A stretch of 64,000 bases of DNA from Methylobacterium sp. 77. Its GTDB lineage: Bacteria > Pseudomonadota > Alphaproteobacteria > Rhizobiales > Beijerinckiaceae. Below the pieces are notes generated by a model that had not been told where the DNA came from, ran no database searches, and worked only from the letters and a program-made list of their open reading frames with translations. Of this stretch, positions 17,471-26,860 are shown in pieces (within the stretch, counting starts at the first letter, position 1; the number at the start of each line of letters is the position of its first letter). Made by a program: the position numbers and the translations under genes. The stretch spans positions 3,763,825 to 3,827,824 of the forward strand of contig NZ_KB910516.1 of NCBI RefSeq assembly GCF_000372825.1, given 5' to 3'.

Positions 17471-18565
17471 ATGGCGCAGGCACCGGATTTGACGGCCAGG
17501 AAACGGCTTTCGCGCACCGGCCTGTTCCTGCCCTACATCCTCCTCCTCGGCGTCGTTCTTCTCTGGAGTGCCGGCTGGTTCTGGATCCGCGGCAAGGCCG
17601 AATCCGAGATGGATGCCTGGCTGGCCCGCGAAGCCTCGGCCGGCCGCAACTGGACCTGCGCCGACCGCTCCATCACCGGATATCCCTTCCGCATCGAACT
17701 GCGCTGCGCATCCCTGGCCTTCTCGCGGGCGGATAGCCGCTTCACCCTCGGCCCGTTGACGGCCGTCGTGCAGGTCTACCAGCCGCGCCAGGGTATCCTG
17801 CAGGCGGCCGGACCGTTCCACGTGGAACAGGACGGCCTCGTCGCCGATGCCAGCTGGACATCGCTGGAAGCGAGCTTCCACGGTGCTTCCGACGGGTTCG
17901 TGCGCGCCTCTCTCTTAGTCGAGGCGCCCAAGGTCGCCGTGAAGGATGCCGGGCCGCAGCTGATCGACATCGCCGCGAAGCACCTCGAATTGCACGCCCG
18001 TCCGACACCGGCCCGTTTCGCCACGGATGGCGCCGTCGACATGAGCCTTCGCCTGACGCAGGCGAACGTGCCGCTGCTCGACCCTCTCCTCGGCAATACC
18101 GCCCCGCTCGACGCGGCGCTCGACGCCACGGTGAATCAGGCGGCCATCTTCCGGACGGGGCAGGTGGCACGCGAGCTCGAAGCCTGGCGGCAGGCTGGCG
18201 GCAATCTCGACATCGCTCTGCTGTCGCTGGCGAAGGGCGATCGCCGCCTTCAGGCCCAGGGCAAGATCGGCCTCGACGACGCGCATCGCCCGACCGGGCA
18301 GCTCGACACGCGGGCCGCCGGGGTGGAGGCGCTCGTGGGCCAGATCATGGGCCAGCGCTTCGGAGCCGAGAAGGGTGCCCTTATCGGAGGACTGGTCGGC
18401 AAGCTTCTCGGCGGCGGCAGCCGTCGCCAGGAGGCCGAGACGGCGGCAGTGCCGAATTCCGGGGATGCGTCCCTCAAGGCGATGCCGCCCCTGCGCCTCA
18501 CCGACGGACGCCTGATGCTCGGCCCGTTCGCGATCCCCAACGTCCAGGTGCCGCCGCTCTACTGA
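17471..18565 (+). CDS. DUF2125 domain-containing envelope protein
   Basis: The 364-residue protein has a short cytoplasmic head, one membrane helix (about residues 17-38, LFLPYILLLGVVLLWSAGWF) and a long periplasmic DUF2125 domain containing CADRSITGYPFRIELRCASL, where two cysteines bracket the conserved GYPFR. The function is unknown. The family occurs beside tyrA in many Rhizobiales, as here (convergent, 27 bp apart). The ATG at 17471 follows a GAGG ribosome site; one at 17435 lacks it. The gene contains a near-perfect parS-like palindrome at codons 115-119, which may constrain its sequence. Confidence 0.85.
   Translation: MAQAPDLTARKRLSRTGLFLPYILLLGVVLLWSAGWFWIRGKAESEMDAWLAREASAGRNWTCADRSITGYPFRIELRCASLAFSRADSRFTLGPLTAVVQVYQPRQGILQAAGPFHVEQDGLVADASWTSLEASFHGASDGFVRASLLVEAPKVAVKDAGPQLIDIAAKHLELHARPTPARFATDGAVDMSLRLTQANVPLLDPLLGNTAPLDAALDATVNQAAIFRTGQVARELEAWRQAGGNLDIALLSLAKGDRRLQAQGKIGLDDAHRPTGQLDTRAAGVEALVGQIMGQRFGAEKGALIGGLVGKLLGGGSRRQEAETAAVPNSGDASLKAMPPLRLTDGRLMLGPFAIPNVQVPPLY
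17814..17829. promoter_or_regulatory. second parS-like site inside the DUF2125 gene
   Basis: CGTTCCACGTGGAACA contains the perfect 14-bp palindrome GTTCCACGTGGAAC (17815-17828), the core of parS in several bacteria, including pseudomonads. It differs from the parS in rsmG at one base per half (TTCC for TTTC). It lies about 15 kb from the putative origin, a normal distance for a secondary ParB site. Confidence 0.62.
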
Positions 18566-18592
18566 CGGGGCGTCCCGGCGAATCCTGCTTCT

Positions 18593-19552
18593 CTATCGCT
18601 CGGAGACGGGTTCGTCCTTCGCCTGCTCGGGCGGGGTGCGGCTGCGTCCGAAATCCGCCTCCGCCGTCTCCTGCCCCAGGGCGACGATGCCCCGGCGGAT
18701 GGCGCGGGTCCGGGTGAACAGGTCGAACAGCGCGTCGCCGTCGCCCCAGCGAATGGCGCGGGCCAGGGCCGCGAGATCCTCGTTGAAGCGGCCGAGCATC
18801 TCCAGCACCGCATCCTTGTTGGTCAGGAACACGTCCCGCCACATGGTCGGATCGGAGGCGGCGATGCGGGTGAAGTCGCGAAAGCCGCCGGCGGAGAACT
18901 TGATGACCTCCGATTGCGTCACCGCTTCCAGGTCGGCGGCCGTGCCGACGATGTTGTAGGCGATGAGGTGCGGCACGTGGCTGGTGATGGCCAGGACGAG
19001 GTCGTGATGCTCCGGAGTCATGCTCTCGACGATGGCGCCGAGCCCTTCCCAGAAGGCCTGAACCCGCGCGGTGGCGGTCTCGTCGGTTCCCTCGGGCGGG
19101 GTGAGGATGCACCAGCGGCCCGAGAACAGGGTCGAGAATCCGGCATCGGGACCGGAATACTCGGTGCCCGCCACGGGATGGGCCGGCACGAAATGGACGC
19201 CCTCCGGCAGATGGGGGGAGACGGCAGCGACCACCGAGGCCTTCACCGAGCCGACATCGGAGACGATGGCGCCGGATTCCAGATGCGGCGCCATCGTTTC
19301 GGCGACCGCTCCCACCGCGCCCACCGGCACGCACAGGATCACGAGATCGGCGCCAAGGACGCCGGAGGCCTCGCTCGTCGCCTCGTCGGCGAGACCGAGC
19401 GCGCGCACGCGTTCGATCACGCTGGGGTCGCGGTCGATGGCCACGATGCTCCGTGCCAGACCGTATTGGCGCGCGCCGCGGGCGATCGAGGACCCGATCA
19501 ACCCGAGGCCGACGATGGCGAGGCGCTCGCAGATTGGGCTCGCCTCAGGCAC
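18593..19552 (-). CDS. tyrA: prephenate / arogenate dehydrogenase
   Basis: TyrA oxidatively decarboxylates prephenate or arogenate on the way to tyrosine. The 319-residue protein has the NAD-binding [14 protein letters not shown] at residues 13-26 with an acidic residue after strand 2 (VAIDRD). [39 protein letters not shown] and a helical C-terminal domain containing [11 protein letters not shown] and [14 protein letters not shown] follow. It overlaps hisC by 8 bp and is translated with it. Whether it prefers prephenate or arogenate cannot be told from sequence. No ACT domain is present at the end. Confidence 0.94.
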   Translation of the reverse strand: MPEASPICERLAIVGLGLIGSSIARGARQYGLARSIVAIDRDPSVIERVRALGLADEATSEASGVLGADLVILCVPVGAVGAVAETMAPHLESGAIVSDVGSVKASVVAAVSPHLPEGVHFVPAHPVAGTEYSGPDAGFSTLFSGRWCILTPPEGTDETATARVQAFWEGLGAIVESMTPEHHDLVLAITSHVPHLIAYNIVGTAADLEAVTQSEVIKFSAGGFRDFTRIAASDPTMWRDVFLTNKDAVLEMLGRFNEDLAALARAIRWGDGDALFDLFTRTRAIRRGIVALGQETAEADFGRSRTPPEQAKDEPVSER

Positions 19553-20666
19553 GGATGCCGTCCTTCACGAAGGCGGTGAGCGCCGTGACGAAGGCCTGAT
19601 TCGCCTCCTCGCTGCCGATGGTGACGCGCAGCGCGTGCGGTAACCCGTAGGACGTCACCCGCCGCACGATCACGCCGCGCGCGGCGAGATAGGCATCGGC
19701 TTGCTCCGCGTTACGGCCCGGCTCGTCGGGAAAGTGGACGAGGATGAAGTTCGCCACACTCGGTGTCACCGTCAGCCCGAGCGAAGACACGACCTCGCTC
19801 GTCCAGGCGAGCCAGGTCTCGTTATGGGCGATCGCGGCCGCCACATGCGCCTCGTCGGCGATGGCGGCGGCACCGGCCGCGATGGCACTGCCCGACAGGT
19901 TGAACGGCCCACGGATGCGGTTGACCGCATCGACCACCTCCGGCGGACCGACCATCCAGCCGATGCGGAGTGCGGCGAGGCCGTGGATCTTCGAGAAGGT
20001 GCGCGTCATCACCACGTTCTCGGATTCGAGGACGAGTTCGAGCCCGGCGCTGTAATCGTTGGTTCGCACATACTCGGCATAGGCTCCGTCGAGGACGAGG
20101 AGCACGTGCGGAGGCAGGCCCGCATGCAGGCGCCGGATCTCGGCGAAGGGCAGGTAGGTGCCCGTCGGGTTGTTCGGGTTGGCGAGGTAGACGATCTTCG
20201 TGCGCGGCGTGACGGCGGCGAGGATGGCGTCGACATCGGCGCGAAGGTCGCGCTCGGGGACGACGACGGGCGTGCCGCCGGCGGCCAGGATGGCGATCCG
20301 GTAGACCAGGAAACCGTGCTCGGTGAAGATCCCCTCGTCGCCCTGCCCGAGATAGGCGTAGGCGAGGAAGGACAGGAGTTCGTCCGACCCGGCACCGCAG
20401 ACGATGCGGGCTGGGTCGAGCCCGTAGCGGAAGGCGATGGCTTCGCGCAGGCGCGTGGAATTGCCGTCCGGATAGAGAGCGAGGCGGAACGCCTCCTCGC
20501 GCATGGCCTCGATGGCCAGCGGGCTCGGGCCGAGCGGCGTCTCGTTGGAGGAGAGCTTATGGACCTTCACCGCGCCGGGAGCGCCGCTCTTGCCGGGCAC
20601 ATAAGCCTCGATGGCGAGAACCCCCGGACGGGGAACGGGACGGGACGCGGAAGGAGCGGAGGACAT
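19545..20666 (-). CDS. hisC: histidinol-phosphate / aromatic aminotransferase
   Basis: This 373-residue class I/II PLP aminotransferase has [18 protein letters not shown] near residue 38, the [11 protein letters not shown] block around 163-173, LDGAYAEY, and the PLP lysine in [17 protein letters not shown] (Lys226). The family interconverts histidinol phosphate and imidazoleacetol phosphate, and many members also transaminate aromatic keto acids. Sitting between chorismate mutase and tyrA, with which it overlaps, it probably serves phenylalanine/tyrosine synthesis as well as, or instead of, histidine synthesis. The ATG at 20666 follows a GGAGGA ribosome site; longer in-frame sequence upstream is not conserved-looking. 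Confidence 0.92.
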   Translation of the reverse strand: MSSAPSASRPVPRPGVLAIEAYVPGKSGAPGAVKVHKLSSNETPLGPSPLAIEAMREEAFRLALYPDGNSTRLREAIAFRYGLDPARIVCGAGSDELLSFLAYAYLGQGDEGIFTEHGFLVYRIAILAAGGTPVVVPERDLRADVDAILAAVTPRTKIVYLANPNNPTGTYLPFAEIRRLHAGLPPHVLLVLDGAYAEYVRTNDYSAGLELVLESENVVMTRTFSKIHGLAALRIGWMVGPPEVVDAVNRIRGPFNLSGSAIAAGAAAIADEAHVAAAIAHNETWLAWTSEVVSSLGLTVTPSVANFILVHFPDEPGRNAEQADAYLAARGVIVRRVTSYGLPHALRVTIGSEEANQAFVTALTAFVKDGIRA

Positions 20667-20754
20667 GAGCGTGGGCCGGCTGTGGAGTTCAGGCTGCCCC
20701 TCTAACCCAGCTTGCCGGCCTTGACGAGGGAACCGGCCGTCCCGCCCGCCCGCG

Positions 20755-21618
20755 TCATACCCGGAACCGGGCGGCGTGGCTGCCGATCTCGTCGAGGCTA
20801 CCGACCCTGGCGCCGGCCCGTTCCAAAGTCTCCCGCAACTGGCGGCCACCGACGCCGCCCGGAACCGCCAGGAGAAGTCGGTGCCCATCCGCCGTCGCTG
20901 CGCGCGCGACGATCTCGCCGTAGAGGCCCTGCAAGGCACGGGCGGCTTCCGGCGACCAGGTCTCGAGCCGGGCCGCGTGGAGCACCCAGTCGCGCTGGGC
21001 CGCGGCCGGGTCGTCGAGGGGATTGGCGACGACGAAGACTGGCGTGCCGGCGGGATGGGTCGGGCGCTCGATGAAGGGCAGGCGCGCGATCACTTTGGGC
21101 CGACCCTCGCCGGTGAGACCCTCCCACCACGGCGCTTCCTGACTCGGAGGCGCAGAGCCGTCGGGGTCGAGCCGGAAGATGCCGAGATCGCCGCGCGAGG
21201 CGGCCACCGCCTCGATCACCGCCGCACAGGTGGGATGCGGCCGGTAGGGCACCGTGAAGCCGAAATGGAACCGCGCCGAGTCGCGCATCGGAGCATCGCC
21301 GTCGGAAATATCGGCATGGACGCTGAACGGCGCCTGGACCCAGGTGAAGGTGGCGATGATGACGCGCCAGATCCCCTCCACGGTGTCGAGGGGCAGGAGT
21401 CCGCGATGGCGCTCGGCGACGCGGCGCATCATCGCGGCCTCGCGGCCCGGCCTGAAGGCCGATCCGCTGGCGGAGGTTCGCTTGACCGCGATCAGCCGAT
21501 CGATGATCGAGCCGCGCTGGATCAGCAGGGCGTGCATCTCCGCGTCGATCCGGTCGATCTCGGCGCGCAACTCGGCGAGGTTGTCGAGGGGCGGTGCGGG
21601 TCTCGTGGTGAAGCGCAT
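20755..21618 (-). CDS. chorismate mutase (AroQ type) with unassigned C-terminal domain
   Basis: The N-terminal 95 residues are an all-helical AroQ chorismate mutase: [19 protein letters not shown], then [13 protein letters not shown] and [13 protein letters not shown], with the expected Arg and Lys active-site positions. The remaining 190 residues match no family I can name. [13 protein letters not shown] segment and a closing [14 protein letters not shown] faintly recall the prephenate dehydratase and ACT region, but the dehydratase TRF-type motif is absent. The gene heads a chorismate mutase-hisC-tyrA cluster, so making prephenate for tyrosine fits. The start at 21618 is preferred over a longer frame from 21666. 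Confidence 0.82.
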   Translation of the reverse strand: MRFTTRPAPPLDNLAELRAEIDRIDAEMHALLIQRGSIIDRLIAVKRTSASGSAFRPGREAAMMRRVAERHRGLLPLDTVEGIWRVIIATFTWVQAPFSVHADISDGDAPMRDSARFHFGFTVPYRPHPTCAAVIEAVAASRGDLGIFRLDPDGSAPPSQEAPWWEGLTGEGRPKVIARLPFIERPTHPAGTPVFVVANPLDDPAAAQRDWVLHAARLETWSPEAARALQGLYGEIVARAATADGHRLLLAVPGGVGGRQLRETLERAGARVGSLDEIGSHAARFRV

Positions 21619-21925
21619 GCGGGCTGTCGAGTCCGGCGGCGGGTGTGAGGATGGCCGTTCCCGCATGGAGGGAACGGCGTTTCGTGTCTACGTTTCCCAG
21701 GGGCCGAGGGCCAGTGCCGGTCTTGCATCCTTCGCGCACGCGCCTCCTTTCCAAAGCCCCCCCTTTCGTTGACGCCCGTGCATGCGCACATTACGCCCAA
21801 CGGGTGTCCGGTTTCCTCGGGCATCGATGGGGATGGACCTTCGCGACGCGACGACAGGGCGGCAATCGGCTGCTCCTTCGCATCACCGCGAAAGCGAATC
21901 GGCGAATGACGCGCGAAGACGCCTG
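21619..21925. other. gene-free region between chorismate mutase and metX
   Basis: This 307-bp divergent intergenic region must hold promoters for both directions. A loose pair TTGACG (21769-21774) and TTACGC (21791-21796), 16 bp apart, could serve metX. I looked for a SAM-II riboswitch, common before alphaproteobacterial methionine genes, and found no convincing match to its conserved core. A SAM-type element of another class cannot be excluded without folding. Confidence 0.4.
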
Positions 21926-23134
21926 ATGACCATGTCGCTCGATAGTCTCGCAAAACCCGACGACGGAGACCTCCGTCCGGATGGCATTCCGATGGATGCG
22001 CCGCCCTCCCTCGACCCGCGAAGCCCGGTGGCCGCGTTCGGCCCCGACGAGCCTCTCAGGATGGATGCCGGCGTCGACCTCGCGCCGTTCCAGATCGCCT
22101 ACCAGACCGCCGGCACCCTCAATGCCGAGCGGTCCAATGCGGTGCTGATCTGTCATGCTCTCACCGGCGATCAGCATTTCGCCCACACCCATCCGGTGAC
22201 GGGCAAGCGCGGCTGGTGGGAGACGCTGGTGGGACCGGGCAAGCCCGTCGACACCGATCGTTATTTCGTCATCTGTTCGAACGTGATCGGTTCCTGCATG
22301 GGCTCCACGGGTCCGGCCTCCGGGAATCCCGCCACCGGTCGACCCTACGGCCTCGACTTCCCGCTGGTGACGATCCGCGACATGGTCCGGGGGCAGGCCA
22401 TGCTCCTCGACCGGCTCGGCATCCGCGACCTGTTCCTCTGCGTCGGCGGGTCGATGGGCGGCATGCAGGTGCTGCAATGGGCGGCGCTCTATCCGGAACG
22501 GGTCTTCGCCGCTCTCCCGATCGCCACGGGAGCCCGGCACTCGGCCCAGAACATCGCCTTCCACGAGGTCGGCCGCCAGGCGATCATGGCCGATCCGGCC
22601 TGGGCGGAGGGACGCTATCTCGAGGCCGGCACGCGGCCCGCCAAGGGCCTCGGCGTGGCGCGGATGGGCGCGCACATCACCTACCTTTCCGAGCCGGCTC
22701 TGCATCGCAAGTTCGGCCGCCGCTTCCAGGGCGGCTCGGCGCCGACCTTCTCGTTCAACGCCGATTTCCAGATCGAGAGCTACCTGCGGCACCAGGGCCT
22801 GAGCTTCGTCGAGCGGTTCGACGCCAACGCCTATCTCTACCTCACCCGCGCCATGGATTATTTCGACCTCGCCGCCGACCATGGCGGCGTGCTCGCCAAT
22901 GCCTTCCGCAACACCGGGACGCGGTTCTGCGTGATGTCGTTCACCTCCGACTGGCTGTTCCCCACCGCCGATTCCCGCGCCATCGTGCACGCCCTGAACG
23001 CGGCCTCGGCGCCGGTCGCCTTCGTCGAGATCGAGAGCGACAAGGGGCACGACGCCTTCCTCCTCGATGAGCCGGTCATGTTCAACGCCGCCAAGGGTTT
23101 CATCGACGCCGCCGCCAGGGCCAGGGGCCTGTGA
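21926..23134 (+). CDS. metX: homoserine O-acyltransferase (MetX)
   Basis: MetX acylates homoserine with acetyl- or succinyl-CoA at the start of methionine synthesis. The 402-residue alpha/beta hydrolase-fold protein has [27 protein letters not shown], the nucleophile elbow [17 protein letters not shown] and the Asp region [12 protein letters not shown]. The catalytic His lies in [11 protein letters not shown]. The exact acyl donor depends on a few residues I cannot interpret safely. The ATG at 21926 is used, with another ATG two codons later. The stop overlaps the metW start (GTGA), so the two are translated together. Confidence 0.94.
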   Translation: MTMSLDSLAKPDDGDLRPDGIPMDAPPSLDPRSPVAAFGPDEPLRMDAGVDLAPFQIAYQTAGTLNAERSNAVLICHALTGDQHFAHTHPVTGKRGWWETLVGPGKPVDTDRYFVICSNVIGSCMGSTGPASGNPATGRPYGLDFPLVTIRDMVRGQAMLLDRLGIRDLFLCVGGSMGGMQVLQWAALYPERVFAALPIATGARHSAQNIAFHEVGRQAIMADPAWAEGRYLEAGTRPAKGLGVARMGAHITYLSEPALHRKFGRRFQGGSAPTFSFNADFQIESYLRHQGLSFVERFDANAYLYLTRAMDYFDLAADHGGVLANAFRNTGTRFCVMSFTSDWLFPTADSRAIVHALNAASAPVAFVEIESDKGHDAFLLDEPVMFNAAKGFIDAAARARGL

Positions 23135-23823
23135 AGTCGGTGAGCCGCGTGGCTGCGGCACCCTGGAGCTCGATCGATACGCTGCCGCACAGCGACGGCG
23201 CCCGCGTCGACCATCTCGTGGTGCTCGGCCTCGTGTCGCCGGGCGCCCGCGTCCTCGATATCGGCTGCGGTGACGGGACGCTCCTGGCATTGCTGCGCGA
23301 CCGGCGCGGCGTCGATGGGCGCGGCATCGAACTCTCGCGCGAAGGCGTCAACGCCTGCCTCGCCCGTGGACTTCCGGTGATCCAGGGTGATGCCGATACC
23401 GACCTCGCCAATTATCCCGACGACGCCTTCGACGTGGTGGTCCTGTCCCAGACCATCCAGGCGACGCGCAATCCGCGCATCGTGCTGGAGCATCTGCTGC
23501 GCATCGGGCGGCAGGTGGTGATCTCGTTCCCGAATTTCGGCCATTGGCGGGTGCGCTCGGAACTCGCCTTCCGCGGGCGGATGCCGGTGACCGAACTGAT
23601 GCCGGAAGAGTGGTACGAGACCCAGAACATCCACCATTGCACCATCCGCGACTTCGTCGGCCTATGCCGGACCGTGGGCGCGCATATCGAGAAGGCCACC
23701 GCCCTCGATGCGCGTGGCCGGCCGATGCGGATCTCGATGCCGTGGTGGGTCTGGAACCTGATGGGCGCGCAAGGGGTGTTTCTCCTGCGCAGAGGCGACG
23801 GATCGTCGTCCGAGGCCGGCTAG
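23131..23823 (+). CDS. metW: methionine biosynthesis protein MetW
   Basis: MetW is a methyltransferase-fold protein that works with MetX in methionine synthesis in proteobacteria. The 230-residue protein has [15 protein letters not shown] near residue 41 and [19 protein letters not shown]. The family hallmarks [27 protein letters not shown] and [19 protein letters not shown] (here with MPEEWYE) follow. Translation begins at a GTG overlapping the metX stop codon. An apparent SAM-binding loop is kept, but the reaction, if any, is not certain. Confidence 0.94.
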   Translation: MKSVSRVAAAPWSSIDTLPHSDGARVDHLVVLGLVSPGARVLDIGCGDGTLLALLRDRRGVDGRGIELSREGVNACLARGLPVIQGDADTDLANYPDDAFDVVVLSQTIQATRNPRIVLEHLLRIGRQVVISFPNFGHWRVRSELAFRGRMPVTELMPEEWYETQNIHHCTIRDFVGLCRTVGAHIEKATALDARGRPMRISMPWWVWNLMGAQGVFLLRRGDGSSSEAG

Positions 23824-23949
23824 GGCGATCCGGGCGCGAGCACCCTCTCCCATGAGGCCGGTATCCGGCATGCAGCAATCTCCACCGATGGCCCGGATGG
23901 TCGACATCCGGCATGAGGGGCGTCCGATGGCGCTGGGGGAGACAGTCTG

Positions 23950-25242
23950 TTGAGAAACGGCGATCGCGATCGGACCCGTGCGGACGGACTGCGTTCGCCG
24001 ACGATCACGCATTTGCAGCAGGCATCGAGTGGCCGGACCTTCGCCCTGCACCTGCTCATCGTCCTGGTCCTGCTCGCCACCGCGCAGACCTATGACGGAT
24101 CGATCCACGGCCTGGGGCACTGGATCGTGCTGTCGGCCTATGCCGTGGCCTCGATCGTCCTGATGCTGGTCGGCCTGCGAACGGCGCCCGACACGGGCAT
24201 CCCTGCGGGCCCGGCCCAGGGGTGGCTCGGCTGGGGTTCGACCCTGCTGAATGCCAGCGTCGCGATCTATGTCCTCATCGAGCACATGTTCCTCGGGGCT
24301 GCGGATACCGAGGAGGCGGCCGCCGCGGCCAGCCGGCTTCCGGCCTTCCTGATCCTGCTGCAGACCGCGCTGACCATGCGCGTCTGGCACACTTTCGCGT
24401 TTGCCGGTCTCGTGACCGCGGGATGGGGCGGAGCGATCGTGTTCGTCTATCTGTCGCCCGAGAGCCATCATCTCGGGCCTCACGTGACCCTCGACGAGGA
24501 AGTACCGGGCCTTCTCACCTTCTTGGTCGCCAGCCTCGTGGTCCTCGACGGCATGCGGCGGCTGACCTGGGCGGTGGCGACGACGTTCCGGCTGGAGCGG
24601 GAGCGTCTGATGCTCACGCGCTTCGTCCCGGCCGCCGTCGCCGAGGATCTGGCGCAAGGCGGTGATCCGGGCGAGGTCCAGGAGCGGCATGCCTGCCTGT
24701 TCGCTCTCGATATCCGTGGATTCTCCGCGCTGACGCGGACCCGGCCGCCCCAGCAGGTGTTCGAAGTGCTGATGGAGATGCGCGCTCTGACGCACCGGGC
24801 CGTGACCGAACGCGGCGGCATCATCGACAAATATATCGGCGACGGGGTGCTGGCGCAGTTCCTCGTGGGGCCGCCCCAGGCGCAGGCGCGTGCGGCCCTC
24901 ACCTGTGCCGAGGCCGTTCAGTTGCGGCTGACGGCCTTGAACCGGCGCCTCGCGAACAAGGCTCTGCCCACCCTGCGCGTGACCATCGCGCTGCATGCCG
25001 GGGACGTTCTCGTCGGCGTCTTCGACGACGGCCATCGCGCGGAATTCACCGTCCTCGGCCCGGCGATGAACACCCTCGCCCGGATCGAGGCACGCGCCAA
25101 GGCCGCGGATCTCCCGATCGCCATCTCGGAGGATTTCCGCGATCTCCTCGCCGGATCCGGAGCGAGCGGCCTGAACTGGATTCCGGCCGCGGTCGAAGAT
25201 AGCGGTGCGTCGGGGCCTCGGCTGTATGCGGTCGCGTCCTGA
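23950..25242 (+). CDS. membrane-bound class III adenylate/guanylate cyclase
   Basis: The first 215 residues carry about five to six membrane helices (from FALHLLIVLVLLATA to VPGLLTFLVASLVVL). The cytosolic C-terminal half is a class III cyclase domain. The two metal-binding aspartates lie in CLFALDIRGFSAL (near 252) and DKYIGDGVLAQF (near 295), and the transition-state Asn and Arg in LGPAMNTLARIEARA (near 370). Lys in DKYIGDG is the usual adenine-selecting position, so cAMP is the likelier product. Translation appears to start at a TTG. A lone cyclic-nucleotide-binding protein is encoded 19.5 kb away, but no link is shown. Confidence 0.88.
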   Translation: MRNGDRDRTRADGLRSPTITHLQQASSGRTFALHLLIVLVLLATAQTYDGSIHGLGHWIVLSAYAVASIVLMLVGLRTAPDTGIPAGPAQGWLGWGSTLLNASVAIYVLIEHMFLGAADTEEAAAAASRLPAFLILLQTALTMRVWHTFAFAGLVTAGWGGAIVFVYLSPESHHLGPHVTLDEEVPGLLTFLVASLVVLDGMRRLTWAVATTFRLERERLMLTRFVPAAVAEDLAQGGDPGEVQERHACLFALDIRGFSALTRTRPPQQVFEVLMEMRALTHRAVTERGGIIDKYIGDGVLAQFLVGPPQAQARAALTCAEAVQLRLTALNRRLANKALPTLRVTIALHAGDVLVGVFDDGHRAEFTVLGPAMNTLARIEARAKAADLPIAISEDFRDLLAGSGASGLNWIPAAVEDSGASGPRLYAVAS

Positions 25243-25465
25243 AGCCGGCGCCGGAAAGGGCAACCACCCCTTCGGATAGAATCGGCGATGTATGACAACG
25301 AATTAGACTATCTCTTCGGATGCCATGGCCATCTCCGAGCTTTAATCCCGCGTGGTTCGTGCGGCGCGACACGTCAAGGATGAAACAAGCTTCCTATATT
25401 AGGTTCATACAGAGTGAAGCGGACCAAACATCTGGTCTGCACTGTAAAGGATCTCATAAAACGCC

Positions 25466-25726
25466 ATGATGAATCGTATCGCCGCCGTCGCCACCGCTCT
25501 TGTCCTTGGCGCTGCTTCGATCTCTTCGGCCGCGGCGTTCGAGCGCCCCTCGCGCTACACCTCGTACTCGCCCTATGACGTCACGGAGACGGGCTCCCTC
25601 AATGAGGTTCGCCGCTCGCCCGCCTATCTCGGCTGCCCGATGAGCTCGGCCGCCGAAGGCAACGCCAACCAGCCGAGCTTCCCGGTCCAGCAGTACGGCC
25701 AGACCTCCGGCGGAAACCGCTGCTGA
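25466..25726 (+). CDS. small secreted hypothetical protein
   Basis: The 86-residue product has a clear signal peptide (MMNRIAAVATALVLGAASIS, cleaved near SAAA). The mature peptide of about 60 residues is polar, rich in Ser, Tyr and Pro, and has two cysteines (YLGCPMS and the C-terminal NRC). No family is recognised. It has its own 220-bp upstream region with an AT-rich promoter-like stretch (CCTATATTAGG at 25393-25403) and an AAAGGA ribosome site. A 32-residue membrane peptide follows 23 bp later, probably in the same transcript. Confidence 0.7.
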   Translation: MMNRIAAVATALVLGAASISSAAAFERPSRYTSYSPYDVTETGSLNEVRRSPAYLGCPMSSAAEGNANQPSFPVQQYGQTSGGNRC

Positions 25727-25749
25727 TTCCCGGATCGGGAGCGGCGGAT

Positions 25750-25848
25750 ATGGTTCTGAAGGGCTTTTCCTACGCCATGATCGGCGCCTTCGCCGGTGGT
25801 CTGATCCTGACGATTCTCGGCTCGGCCGGCATGTTCCCAGGCTCCTAG
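25750..25848 (+). CDS. 32-residue single-helix membrane peptide
   Basis: The frame encodes MVLKGFSYAMIGAFAGGLIL followed by TILGSAGMFPGS and a TAG stop. One continuous hydrophobic helix (about residues 6-27) with small-residue GxxxG-like spacing suggests a membrane peptide. A GGGAGCGG ribosome site lies 6-12 bp before the ATG. It lies 23 bp after the secreted protein gene and is followed by a stable hairpin, so the pair looks like a two-gene transcript. No homologue is known to me. Its shortness is the main doubt. Confidence 0.55.
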   Translation: MVLKGFSYAMIGAFAGGLILTILGSAGMFPGS

Positions 25849-25879
25849 GGCCGACCATTCCGCGACACGATGGCGGCAG

Positions 25880-25901
25880 CGGCGGGGCGAAAGCTCCGCC
25901 G
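25880..25901. terminator. GAAA-tetraloop hairpin between the convergent genes
   Basis: CGGCGGGGC, a GAAA loop and GCTCCGCCG form a 9-bp stem (one G-T pair), followed by TTCC on the plus strand. It lies 31 bp after the small membrane peptide and 8 bp past the bioC stop, so it could end transcription from either side. Confidence 0.5.
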
Positions 25902-25909
25902 TTCCTGCG

Positions 25910-26692
25910 TTACGGATTGCGTCGGATCTCCAGCACGGCGACCTCGTAGGTGATGGCCGATCCGCCTTCCTCGAAGCGCCGGATGATCGCCCGCAGCGCG
26001 CCGGGCGACAGGGTGCCGGCCGAGGCCGGCGTTCCGGCTCCGATGGTCCGGAGCGAATGAAGGAATGCCCGGCCATCGGCATGCCGCTCCACCACCGGCT
26101 CCAGGGACAGGCTGCTGGTACAGCCCTCGAACCGGAGGCGGGCGAGGGTATCCGCCGTCGGATAGGACGGCGTCGCGGGGCGATGGCCGGCGGCATGATG
26201 CGCCTCGTGCCATTCGCGGAAGGTTCCCGAAGCCAGGGTCGTCACCGCGAGAAATCCACCCGGCGCGAGCAGGCCGGCGAGACGGCCGAGGGCCGTTTCG
26301 AGATCCTCGAACCATTGTGCCGCGAGGCTGGAACAGATCAGGTCGAAGCCCGGCGACAGGCAGGGGCGCTCGCCGTCCATGACGAGAAACCTCGATCCGC
26401 CTCGCCCCCTCAGCCGCTCGCGAGCCCGCTGCACCATGGCGGGCGCGAGGTCCGAGGCGATCATGAGGCTCGGCGTCACATGAGCGAGAAGGGCCTGGGT
26501 GAGGAAACCGGTGCCGCAGCCAATCTCGAGAATGCGCGGCGCTTGCGGAAGCGGCCGGCCGATGATGCGCTGCGCCAGCCGTTCGGCCACGACCGCCTGG
26601 ATGACGCCCGCGGCATCGTAGCCTTCGGCCCCGTCGAAGGCCCGGGCCACAGCCTGTTTCCAGGGACGCATCGGTGCCGTCTGCGGGGTCAT
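25910..26692 (-). CDS. bioC: BioC-like malonyl-ACP O-methyltransferase
   Basis: BioC methylates malonyl-ACP so that fatty-acid synthesis can build the pimeloyl chain of biotin. The 260-residue protein opens with VARAFDGAEGYDAAGVIQAV, the BioC-like start. The SAM loop ILEIGCGTGFLTQALL follows near residue 53, then FDLICSSLAAQWFEDL and LLAPGGFLAVTTLASGTFRE, which fit BioC better than generic methyltransferases. No other biotin gene lies nearby, so the call rests on sequence pattern alone. A start further upstream (26773) would add 27 residues. Confidence 0.72.
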   Translation of the reverse strand: MTPQTAPMRPWKQAVARAFDGAEGYDAAGVIQAVVAERLAQRIIGRPLPQAPRILEIGCGTGFLTQALLAHVTPSLMIASDLAPAMVQRARERLRGRGGSRFLVMDGERPCLSPGFDLICSSLAAQWFEDLETALGRLAGLLAPGGFLAVTTLASGTFREWHEAHHAAGHRPATPSYPTADTLARLRFEGCTSSLSLEPVVERHADGRAFLHSLRTIGAGTPASAGTLSPGALRAIIRRFEEGGSAITYEVAVLEIRRNP

Positions 26693-26860
26693 GGTGCGGC
26701 TGCGATAGCCTGGGCCGGAGGCGCGCTCAAGCGTCGAGCCGGCGCCCGCGGTCGTGGCGGTCGGGCTTGCCATGAGATTCGTCCACACCTGTCCACAGGC
26801 GCGCCGATCGCTTTGCATCGTTGACGAACGCTTTACGGAAAGCCGCCCATTGTCCGGATC

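Noticed and set aside
21619..21925. A possible SAM-II or SAH riboswitch before metX
   Set aside because: The conserved cores of these riboswitch classes are not seen. Some paired GC segments exist, but any GC-rich leader has them.
25466..25848. The small secreted and membrane genes as a toxin-antitoxin pair
   Set aside because: The first protein has a signal peptide and the second is a simple membrane helix. No antitoxin-like DNA-binding domain is present.
26778..26800. Two GTCCACA stretches resembling DnaA boxes before the extensin-like gene
   Set aside because: Each differs from TTATCCACA at two or more positions, and there is no spacing pattern or AT-rich DNA.
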